This document shows, piece by piece, positions 56,847 through 64,000 of a DNA stretch of 64,000 nucleotides. Made by a program: the position numbers and the translations under genes. The notes below the pieces were generated by a model. The model worked only from the letters and a program-made list of their open reading frames with translations, ran no database searches and was not told the origin of the DNA. The first letter of the stretch is position 1. Each line of letters begins with the position of its first letter. Source of the DNA: an uncultured Clostridia bacterium (GTDB lineage: Bacteria > Bacillota > Clostridia > Christensenellales > Borkfalkiaceae); assembly GCA_934254825.1 (NCBI GenBank), contig CAKQMB010000002.1, positions 62,001-126,000 of the forward strand. Reading direction: 5' to 3'.

Positions 56847-58544
56847 ATGGATTACAGAAAACATATTGCGGAAAAGCTTTCCGCCTGCGGCGTAGACAAA
56901 GACGAGATAGAAGCGGCGATAGCCGTTCCGCCGGACAATAAAATGGGCGATTACGCTCTCCCGTGCTTCAAGTTCGCGAAAGCGATGAGAAAATCCCCAG
57001 TTGCGATTGCGGAGGAGCTTAAAAACCTTTTCACCACCGACGAAGCGATAAGCGAGGTCGAAGCGGTGAACGGGTATCTTAATTTCAAGGTAAACAGATC
57101 CGCGCTCGTAAAGGAAACTTTGGACGAGATCGCCGAAAAAGGCGCGGCGTTCGGTTCGTCGGATATGGGAAACGGCAAAACGATATGTATCGATTATTCT
57201 TCGGTAAACATCGCGAAGCCCTTTCATATCGGGCATCTTTCCACAACGGTCATCGGCGGCGCGTTGTACCGCGTTTTCAAATTCCTCGGATATAACACCG
57301 TCGGCATAAACCATCTCGGAGACTACGGAACTCAGTTCGGCAAGCTTATTTACGCTTATAAACACTGGGGTTCGGAAAAAGCCGTCGAAGAGGGCGGAGT
57401 TAAGGAGCTTACCCGTCTTTACGTTCGCTATCACAAGGAAAGCGAGGAAAATCCCGCTATGGACGACGAGGCGAGAAGTTATTTCAAGCTTATCGAAAAC
57501 GGCGACGAGGAGTGCGTGAAGCTTTTTAATCTTTTCAAGGAAATAACCCTTAAAGAAGTGGAGAAGATTTACGACGAACTCGACATAAAATTTGATTCTT
57601 ACGCGGGCGAAAGCTTCTATAACGACAAAATGCAGCCCGTTATAGACGAACTCAAAGAAAAAGGACTTTTAACGCTCAGCGAAGGCGCGCAGATCGTCGA
57701 TCTCGAAAAATACGGTATGCCGCCGTGCATAATTTTAAGGTCGGACGGAGCTTCGCTTTACGCGACCCGAGACCTTGCCGCCGCGTGCTATCGTAAAGAG
57801 CATTACGATTTCGATAAGTGCCTTTACGTCGTGGCGTATCAGCAAAATCTCCATTTCAAGCAGATTTTCAAGGTTCTAGAACTTATGGGAAAGCCCTGGG
57901 CGAAAGATCTTATTCACGTCGCATACGGTATGGTTTCTCTTCTGGACGAAAACGGAAATCAGGTCGCTATGAGTACGAGAAACGGCACAGTCGTTCTTTT
58001 GGAGGACGTTCTGAAAAAGTGCCACGAGAAATGCCTTGAAATCATAGAGCAGAAAAATCCCGATCTCGAAGATAAGGAAAATATCGCGAGACAGGTCGGA
58101 ACGGGCGCGGTCGTTTTCGGCGCGCTTTCCAACAGCAAGATAAAAGATATCGCGTTCAGCTATTCCAAAATCCTTAATTTCGACGGCGAAACGGGACCTT
58201 ACGTTCAGTACACCGCCGCGAGAATAAAGAGCGTTTTAAGAAAGGGCGGCAAAGGCGGAAGCTACGAGATAAAGGAAATCAACGAGGACGAATACAAGCT
58301 CGTTTCTCTTCTTTCCACCTTCCCCGACGTGGTTAAAGCGGCGGCGGACAAGCTCGAACCGTTCTTTATCACGCGTTACGCGATAGACGTCGCATCGGCG
58401 TTCAATAAATTTTATTTCGACCATAAAATCATCGGCGAGGACGAAAACACCACCAATTTCAGACTCGCGATCTGCTCTTCCGCGCTCACGGTCATAACGT
58501 CCGCGCTTACGCTTTTGGGAATAAAAGTTCCGGAGAGAATGTAA
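56847..58544 (+). CDS. argS: Arginine-tRNA ligase
   Basis: 565 residues. Class I synthetase: HIGH box in PFHIGHLSTT (residues about 125-134), KMSKS counterpart AMSTRNGTVV, N-terminal additional domain for the tRNA D-loop, and the C-terminal DALR anticodon-binding domain (VQYTAARIKSVLRKGG onward). ATG 56847 follows AAGGAA. The HAD phosphatase gene starts 6 bp after its stop, probably co-transcribed. Confidence 0.98.
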   Translation: MDYRKHIAEKLSACGVDKDEIEAAIAVPPDNKMGDYALPCFKFAKAMRKSPVAIAEELKNLFTTDEAISEVEAVNGYLNFKVNRSALVKETLDEIAEKGAAFGSSDMGNGKTICIDYSSVNIAKPFHIGHLSTTVIGGALYRVFKFLGYNTVGINHLGDYGTQFGKLIYAYKHWGSEKAVEEGGVKELTRLYVRYHKESEENPAMDDEARSYFKLIENGDEECVKLFNLFKEITLKEVEKIYDELDIKFDSYAGESFYNDKMQPVIDELKEKGLLTLSEGAQIVDLEKYGMPPCIILRSDGASLYATRDLAAACYRKEHYDFDKCLYVVAYQQNLHFKQIFKVLELMGKPWAKDLIHVAYGMVSLLDENGNQVAMSTRNGTVVLLEDVLKKCHEKCLEIIEQKNPDLEDKENIARQVGTGAVVFGALSNSKIKDIAFSYSKILNFDGETGPYVQYTAARIKSVLRKGGKGGSYEIKEINEDEYKLVSLLSTFPDVVKAAADKLEPFFITRYAIDVASAFNKFYFDHKIIGEDENTTNFRLAICSSALTVITSALTLLGIKVPERM

Positions 58545-58550
58545 AACGAT

Positions 58551-59213
58551 ATGAATAAATGCGTAATTTTCGACCTTGACGGAACGATCACCAACACCGT
58601 TCCCGACATAGAGGACAACGTAAACAAAACTATGCGGAAATTCGGCTATCCCGAAATAACCGCCGACGAAGCGAGAAGATTTGTCGGAAACGGTGCGAGA
58701 GTTCTTATAGAAAGGTCTTTAAAAGGCGTAATGCCCGATAATTTCGACGAGATAGTGAAGTTTTACAACGACTCCTATAACTTTTGCGGAAGTCCGAAAA
58801 CCCGCGTTTACGACGGAATGACCGAGCTTCCCGCAAGGCTTAAAAAGGAAGGTTATCTTATCGCCGTAGTTTCAAACAAGCCGCAGGACGGAACGACCGA
58901 AGTTATCCGCAAATTTTTCGGCGACGGCGTTTTCGATTACGTTTACGGGCAGAGAGAGGGCGTAAAAACCAAACCCGACAAAGAACCCGTGGAAATAGTT
59001 CTCAAAGCTTTAAACGTCGAAAAGCGCAACGCCGTTTATGTGGGCGACAGCGAGGTCGACACGCTCACCGCGCATAATTCGGGTCTTTTCGGCATAAATG
59101 TGTTATGGGGGTTCAGAGAAAAAGAACTTCTCGAAAAGAACGGGGCGACGGTTTTTGCCTCGACCGCCGACGAGTTGTACGAAATAATCAAAAACTATTT
59201 CGAAAATCTTTGA
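58551..59213 (+). CDS. HAD hydrolase, phosphoglycolate phosphatase-like
   Basis: 220 residues. HAD motif I VIFDLDGTITNT, helical cap with GNGARVLIERSL, motif II VVSNKP, motif III lysine in KTKPDKEP, motif IV VYVGDSEVDTLTA. Closest to Gph-type phosphoglycolate phosphatases; other small phosphate esters are possible. It begins 6 bp after argS without its own ribosome binding site, so translation is coupled to argS. Confidence 0.9.
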   Translation: MNKCVIFDLDGTITNTVPDIEDNVNKTMRKFGYPEITADEARRFVGNGARVLIERSLKGVMPDNFDEIVKFYNDSYNFCGSPKTRVYDGMTELPARLKKEGYLIAVVSNKPQDGTTEVIRKFFGDGVFDYVYGQREGVKTKPDKEPVEIVLKALNVEKRNAVYVGDSEVDTLTAHNSGLFGINVLWGFREKELLEKNGATVFASTADELYEIIKNYFENL

Positions 59214-59313
59214 GGTATAACCCCGATTTAATGATTGTATAAAAAACCGAAAATATAAAAAATTTTTAGCGTATATATAAAAAATCCGAAACTTTGAAAT
59301 TTGTAGTATTTTA

Positions 59314-59342
59314 TTGACATTTTGAGCCGATATGTATAAACT
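59314..59342 (+). promoter_or_regulatory. Promoter of the LRR lipoprotein gene
   Basis: TTGACA (59314-59319), 17 bp, TAAACT (59337-59342). About 100 nt of leader precede the AAGGAG and ATG 59442. Confidence 0.65.
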
Positions 59343-59441
59343 TTAACGCATATTTATACAGCATCGGCTGATAAAAGCGGGATATAACAGGCAAAAATAA
59401 AAACCGTAAAATCCTGCGAAAATGCCGATAAAGGAGTACAA

Positions 59442-62030
59442 ATGAAAAAGAGAAAGAACTTAGCGTTTTTTGCGGTTGTCGTCGCGGCGCTTGCGTTGTG
59501 CGCGGCATTGCTTGTCGGTTGCGGCAAAGCAAAGACTTTTAGCGTTGTGTTTAAAGACGGCGATGCCACCGTTGCGGAACTGGTTGTTGAAGAGGGAGAA
59601 ACCGTAAAAGCTCCCGATTACAAAAAGGACGGTTACGACACAATATGGATGAACGGCGCTGTCGTTTACGACTTCGGCGCGCCCGTTACCGGTGATCTGA
59701 CGCTTATCGCCGCGTTTAAAGTAAAAGAATATACCGTTACCGCGGTGAATTCCGACGGTTCGGTTCTGAAAACTCTGACCGTTCCGTACGGCGGCAATGC
59801 GGATCTCAGTTCCGTAACTCCCACGCACCACACGAAAAATCGGTTGTTTACATTTAAAGGGTGGGATACGGACGTCAGCTGCGTTACCGAAGACGTGACG
59901 GTTACGGCTGTATACGATTACAAATCTTTGCCCGAGGATATGTTTAATTTTACTTTGCTCGATGACGGTACTTACGAAATCGCGGTGAAGAACGATAAAG
60001 ATTTCACCGATTTCGATTTCAGCGGCGAATACGGTCTGCCGTACGAGCATAACGGTAAGCCTGTAACAAAACTCGGGGCGTACGGATTTGCTCATTTCGA
60101 AAATCTCGGGGAATTGGCGGGTTTAACCTATTTATATATTCCCGAAAGCATAAAGGTTGTTGACGCTTACGCGTTTATGCAACAGGAAATCAAGGAAATA
60201 GAGTTTGCGGGGCTGGAAGAAATTTATTCTCTTGCGTTTCTTTATTCCAACGCCTGGGTGGAGCTTCCCGAAACGGTGAAATATATCGAACCGTACGCGT
60301 TTTTCGGTTTCGGGGAATTCCCGGAGTCGGGAACGAGTTTTGACGGAAGAATAGTTCTCAGCGACGATTGCGAAGGATATTATCAGGACGAACTCGGAGC
60401 GATTTATACCGAAAACAGCGATACGTTGGTTTATTTCGACGGCAAAACGGTCGACGGCGAAACTTACGCTTCATACTCGATTCCCGCCGAGGTAAAATAT
60501 ATTTATCCTGCTGTTTTCTATAAAGAATACGATGTTGAAACGCTTGTTTTCAGAGGCGATATCGACACTATCGGTTCGGCTTGTTTCTATTATTCCGGTA
60601 TCGGAGAATTCGATTTCCACGGAACTGTACGAAAAATCGAGGGTAGCGAAACCGTGTATACCACAAAAGGTTCGGCTACCGAGGAAAATCTGAAAGAGTT
60701 ACGTCAGGGCGCGTTTTCGCAAAGTTACGCTATTTCGCAAAGCGATACGTTTACTCTTCCTTCGGGTCTGAAATATATCGGCGACAACACTTTTTTCAAT
60801 ACGGGCATTAAAGAAGTTCGTCTCGACGGCGTGGAATACGTCGGATTTATGGCTTTCTGGGCAGATTCGAGTTACTGGAAACTGGACACCGTTGTCGTTA
60901 CTAACAGCGGTAAATATTATAGCTATGAAGATAAAGCGTTGATAGAACGCGGCACGGGTCCGGAATACAACGGCAAGGCGGGCGATACATTTATGGTTTA
61001 CGCTTCCTGTTTAAGCGATGTATCGGGCAAGGATCTGCTTGAAAACACCGATAATTACGTTACCGATACTTTCCGCGTGCCGGACGGAGTTACGGCGTTT
61101 CATCCTTACGCCTTTTTCGAAGCGAACTTTATCCGCCACCTGGTATTGCCCGAGGGGGTTCGCAGTTTACCTGCCGGTTTCCTTAGTTCGGGATCAACGA
61201 TTTATGTTTTCGATGACGATCAGAACTATCTCGGAACTGTAGACGTCGGAATGACGGATATAAGCTGCCCATCGACGTTGACAGAAATCGACGCGTACGA
61301 CGGCGCGGACAAATGGCTTCTTATAGACGATTATCACAATGCGATAGGACTCAGGGCAGAAGGGGCGGAAGGATTGATTTTCCCCAACGGGTGCAATCTC
61401 AAAAAGCTCAGCAGTTTCTCCCTTTATATAGAAAAAGACACGTTTGTAATTCCCGCTTCGGTAACCGATTACGCAGGAAATGCGGTTTTCCGCGTGAACG
61501 ACGTTATGAAATTCGAAGTGGAAAAGGACAACCCAAAATACGTAGCGTTCGGCGGCTGGTTGTATGAAAAACTCGGCGGTAACGAGCTTAAACTGGTTCA
61601 GATTCCATACGATCCCGCCGCAACCGAACTCGTTTTCCCCGAAACGGGAGATTACACGTTGACAGAAATCGGAACTATGGCGCTTAGAATGTTCAGTCTT
61701 ACGAACCTTGTAATTCCGGACACGGTAAAGAGGATCGACGCTTACGCCTTTGCCGACAGTACGTATGCCAACGTAACAATTTCCGCAAGCGTGGAATATA
61801 TAGACGATTATGCGTTTATGTACGGTTACGGTCTGGAAAGCGTTACCTTTAAAGGAACTGTTCCGCCTGAAATGGGAAAGGAAGTGTTCTTCTGTATGTT
61901 CGACGAAACGCTTGGCGGAACTCAGATAAGCGTCCCCAAAGAAGCTTACGAAACTTGGCTCGCGTTTCTGACAGAGTACGGTAAAAAGTACGGCGTGGAA
62001 GGCTATTACAGCAATATGATAACGTTTTAA
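59442..62030 (+). CDS. Surface lipoprotein with BspA-type leucine-rich repeats
   Basis: 862 residues. Lipoprotein signal peptide (LAFFAVVVAALALCAALLVGC, acylated Cys27). Residues about 30-170 hold two beta-grasp-like B repeats of the InlB/Listeria-Bacteroides type (VVEEGETVKAPDYKKDGY; TVPYGGNADLSSVTPTH). The remainder is BspA-like LRR_5 repeats (YLYIPESIKVVDAYAF, LPETVKYIEPYAF, IPDTVKRIDAYAF, VEYIDDYAFMYG). Such proteins bind host or bacterial surfaces in gut species. Its exact partner is unknown. AAAGGAG precedes the ATG. Confidence 0.88.
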   Translation: MKKRKNLAFFAVVVAALALCAALLVGCGKAKTFSVVFKDGDATVAELVVEEGETVKAPDYKKDGYDTIWMNGAVVYDFGAPVTGDLTLIAAFKVKEYTVTAVNSDGSVLKTLTVPYGGNADLSSVTPTHHTKNRLFTFKGWDTDVSCVTEDVTVTAVYDYKSLPEDMFNFTLLDDGTYEIAVKNDKDFTDFDFSGEYGLPYEHNGKPVTKLGAYGFAHFENLGELAGLTYLYIPESIKVVDAYAFMQQEIKEIEFAGLEEIYSLAFLYSNAWVELPETVKYIEPYAFFGFGEFPESGTSFDGRIVLSDDCEGYYQDELGAIYTENSDTLVYFDGKTVDGETYASYSIPAEVKYIYPAVFYKEYDVETLVFRGDIDTIGSACFYYSGIGEFDFHGTVRKIEGSETVYTTKGSATEENLKELRQGAFSQSYAISQSDTFTLPSGLKYIGDNTFFNTGIKEVRLDGVEYVGFMAFWADSSYWKLDTVVVTNSGKYYSYEDKALIERGTGPEYNGKAGDTFMVYASCLSDVSGKDLLENTDNYVTDTFRVPDGVTAFHPYAFFEANFIRHLVLPEGVRSLPAGFLSSGSTIYVFDDDQNYLGTVDVGMTDISCPSTLTEIDAYDGADKWLLIDDYHNAIGLRAEGAEGLIFPNGCNLKKLSSFSLYIEKDTFVIPASVTDYAGNAVFRVNDVMKFEVEKDNPKYVAFGGWLYEKLGGNELKLVQIPYDPAATELVFPETGDYTLTEIGTMALRMFSLTNLVIPDTVKRIDAYAFADSTYANVTISASVEYIDDYAFMYGYGLESVTFKGTVPPEMGKEVFFCMFDETLGGTQISVPKEAYETWLAFLTEYGKKYGVEGYYSNMITF

Positions 62031-62135
62031 TGCGGACGAATATGCGGTCGGGTGTGAATACGGATTTTAAAACATAACGAAAAACCGAAAAGATAAAGAA
62101 AAACGAAAAGGATTTCGAAAATCTTTGAAATTTCG

Positions 62136-62164
62136 TTGACTAAACGGGTTTTATAAAGTATACT
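62136..62164 (+). promoter_or_regulatory. Promoter of the 79-residue membrane protein gene
   Basis: TTGACT (62136-62141), 17 bp, TATACT (62159-62164). Confidence 0.8.
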
Positions 62165-62203
62165 TTATTTATATGTCAAATAAACATTAAAGGAGAGAGT
62201 AAA

Positions 62204-62443
62204 ATGAAATTTGACAAATGGTTTAACAGTCAATCGGTACTTCTGAAAGCCATACTTCTCATCATTCCCTTCGTAGGTTGGGTTGTTGAATGTCTTGTAA
62301 GACTTTCGGTTATGCTTCGCACCAAGAGCGTGGTTCACATCGTTGTGTTCCTTCTGTTCCTTTTCGTTGGTTGGACTGAGGTTCTCTGCATAATAGATTT
62401 CATCTATATGCTTTTAACGGGTCACCTTATTCTGGCAGACTAA
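62204..62443 (+). CDS. Small two-helix membrane protein
   Basis: 79 residues. Two hydrophobic helices (KAILLIIPFVGWVVECLVRL; HIVVFLLFLFVGWTEVLCII) are joined by a short basic loop (MLRTKSVVH). Both helices contain the same FVGW motif, suggesting an internal duplication or a paired packing face. Its own strong promoter, GGAGAG ribosome binding site and a strong terminator show that it is a real gene. Family not recognised; YqaE/Pmp3-like proteins have similar size but a different core. Confidence 0.75.
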   Translation: MKFDKWFNSQSVLLKAILLIIPFVGWVVECLVRLSVMLRTKSVVHIVVFLLFLFVGWTEVLCIIDFIYMLLTGHLILAD

Positions 62444-62461
62444 TTTAAAACTAAAAGCTTT

Positions 62462-62500
62462 AAACGCCGCCGCGAAATTTTTCGCGGCGGCGTTTTTGTG
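62462..62500. terminator. Rho-independent terminator
   Basis: A perfect 15-bp stem (62462-62476 with 62481-62495), loop ATTT, followed by TTTTT-type tail. Lies between convergent genes. Confidence 0.9.
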
Positions 62501-62512
62501 TTTAGATAAGAT

Positions 62513-63940
62513 TTATAAAGCCTTTTCGGCGGTTAAAACGTTTTCTTCGGATATTTCTTTAAATGCCGATCTCAACGAACCGACGAGCATAAAAAGCGAA
62601 ATTATCGCCGTTAAAACTTCGGCTATCGGGAACGTGAACCAGAAATTGCCGACAACTCCGTCGCTAAGGCAAAATATAATCGCGAACGGAACGAGAAAAA
62701 TTATAAGCCTTAAAAGCGAAATCACGATAGGTTTGAACACGTTTCCGAGTCCTTGCAAAACGCCCTGAACGGCAACGCTTATACCCATAAACGCATAGCC
62801 GATCGTTGAAATTCTTATCGCGCGTTCGCAGGCGGAGAGTATGTCGGCTTTGGCGATGCCGTCTCCCGAAATTTCGGGGAGAGAAAGTCCGAACAGCTTA
62901 GAAACGGGAACGGCGCAAAGTTGCAAAATCAAAGTTATCGCAAGACATAAAACGACAGAATCTATAAGACCGAAAAATGCGGTTTGTTTAAGTCGCTTCT
63001 TGCTTTGAAGTCCGAAATTGTAGGAAGTGATCGTGATAAGCGTGTTGCTCAGCCCGAAGCAGGCGAAAAGCGCGGTTTGCATGATTTTATAGTAAATACC
63101 GAAAGCGTTCACCATAAGGGCGGCGGTCACGGCGTTTTCTATCAGTCTGAAAATTTGCAGAACGACGAACATCATAACGGCGAGAAGAGCTTGCATTATC
63201 GCCGCGGGTACGCCTATTTTGTAAATCGCGCCGATAAGTTTTCCGCGCGGGCGGATATATATCGGGTTTCCGTCAATTTCCTTATTGCAAAAGTAATGAA
63301 CGAGGGCTGCGACCAGGAGCGAAAGAACCTGACCGATGATCGTCGCGTAAGCCGCCCCTTTAACTCCGCCGTCGATAACTATAACGAAAACATAATCGAG
63401 AATAATATTCGCCGCCGCGCCCGAGATCTGCGCGAGCATAGTGTGTACGGTTTTTCCCGTCGCTTGCAGAAATCTTTCGTAAACGGTGTAACCTATCGAA
63501 CCGAACGAAAGGCAACAGCAGATCCGGAGATAATCTGCGCCCATTTTTATAACCGTCTCGTCCGAAGAGGTGAGCCGCATATAAGGCTCGGCGAGAAACA
63601 ACCCGAAAACGAGGAAAACGGCGTAAATAACGGCGGCGAGGAAAATTCCGTTCCCCGCTATTTTATTTACCGTTTCGAAGTCCTTTTCGCCGAGTTTTCT
63701 CGATAAAAGAGCGTTTATCCCCACGCCCGTGCCTACGCCTACGGCAATCATAAGTATCTGAACGGGAAATGCCGCGGTAAGGGCGGCGTTGCCGTAAGTT
63801 CCCGCTTTCGAGTTTATGACGAAAACGGTATCGACGACATTGTAAATTGCTTGAAGCATCATCGAAAGTATCATCGGAAGACCCATCGACCAAATGAGCT
63901 TTCCGACGCTTTGAACGCCGAGTTTGTTTGCTTTTTCCAT
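62513..63940 (-). CDS. MATE-family multidrug efflux transporter
   Basis: 475 residues from ATG 63940, chosen for AAGGAG 10 nt upstream; a start at 63994 has no such site. Twelve membrane helices in two MatE halves. Typical openings LIWSMGLPMILSMMLQAIYN and the NVVDTVFV segment, then IGYTVYERFLQATGKT and the second half starting KIGVPAAIMQALLAVMMF. Na+ or H+ driven export of cationic drugs; substrate not predictable. Complete within the window. Confidence 0.92.
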   Translation of the reverse strand: MEKANKLGVQSVGKLIWSMGLPMILSMMLQAIYNVVDTVFVINSKAGTYGNAALTAAFPVQILMIAVGVGTGVGINALLSRKLGEKDFETVNKIAGNGIFLAAVIYAVFLVFGLFLAEPYMRLTSSDETVIKMGADYLRICCCLSFGSIGYTVYERFLQATGKTVHTMLAQISGAAANIILDYVFVIVIDGGVKGAAYATIIGQVLSLLVAALVHYFCNKEIDGNPIYIRPRGKLIGAIYKIGVPAAIMQALLAVMMFVVLQIFRLIENAVTAALMVNAFGIYYKIMQTALFACFGLSNTLITITSYNFGLQSKKRLKQTAFFGLIDSVVLCLAITLILQLCAVPVSKLFGLSLPEISGDGIAKADILSACERAIRISTIGYAFMGISVAVQGVLQGLGNVFKPIVISLLRLIIFLVPFAIIFCLSDGVVGNFWFTFPIAEVLTAIISLFMLVGSLRSAFKEISEENVLTAEKAL

Positions 63941-64000
63941 TTTTTTGCTCCTTCTCGGGCTTTGCCGACAAAACATTGCTATTTTGTCGGGCATAATAAA

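Overview
The window is a chromosomal segment of a spore-forming, anaerobic, low-to-mid GC Firmicute of the class Clostridia. Evidence for this is spoIIE, a CotF-type coat protein, a SigA-like promoter style (TTGACA-N17-TATAAT), purine-rich ribosome binding sites, pyruvate formate-lyase with formate-THF ligase, and the Clostridia-type block rpsB-tsf-pyrH-frr-uppS-cdsA-dxr-rseP. Codon style and surface-protein style resemble uncultured gut Christensenellales-like lineages, but that placement is a guess. No rRNA, intact tRNA, IS element, prophage or CRISPR array was seen.

Layout. 1-6.7 kb: end of a DUF4097 protein, a TetR regulator, oleate hydratase, and convergent pflA-pflB. 6.8-11 kb: RNase E/G, acyl-ACP thioesterase, an HNH protein, a small coat-protein pair, and a membrane-linked XRE regulator. 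11.4-13.3 kb: QueT, a Wzz-like chain-length protein and BioY. 13.4-17 kb: an ECF sigma factor, an RsgI-like membrane anti-sigma and a lipoprotein with the same RsgI-type domain, the two transcription units sharing a near-identical non-SigA promoter. 17.3-22.5 kb: a small membrane protein with a long leader, spoIIE with Spo0A-like boxes, and a divergent M6-like metalloprotease lipoprotein. 22.5-30.6 kb: the translation, isoprenoid and envelope housekeeping block. 30.6-32.3 kb: an AT-rich island carrying one gene that fuses a guanylate-kinase-like P-loop domain to a TIR/deoxyribosyltransferase-like domain, the best candidate for an undescribed (possibly defence) function. 32.4-36.3 kb: aminotransferase, fhs, AraC-GyrI. 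36.4-43.7 kb: a repeat-rich accessory stretch with a NUDIX gene between direct repeats, radC, a second XRE membrane regulator, SGNH hydrolase, ABC-F, and an SLC13-like transporter. 43.8-48.6 kb: gap, then tig-clpP-clpX on the minus strand. 48.6-64 kb: rqcH, a GT4 glycosyltransferase, large surface proteins, a duplicated PH-like membrane pair, ychF, argS, a HAD phosphatase, an LRR lipoprotein and a MATE transporter.

How genes work together. pflB makes formate and fhs loads it on tetrahydrofolate. frr, uppS, cdsA, dxr and rseP follow the usual growth block. tig-clpP-clpX is a proteostasis operon, and rqcH acts in ribosome rescue. The sigma, anti-sigma and lipoprotein genes look like a self-contained envelope-sensing module. 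Recurrent themes worth checking are promoters whose -10 box ends exactly 6 nt before the AUG (predicted leaderless mRNAs for spoIIE, the metalloprotease and the ABC-F gene), several families of short dispersed repeats, and genes bracketed by direct repeats.
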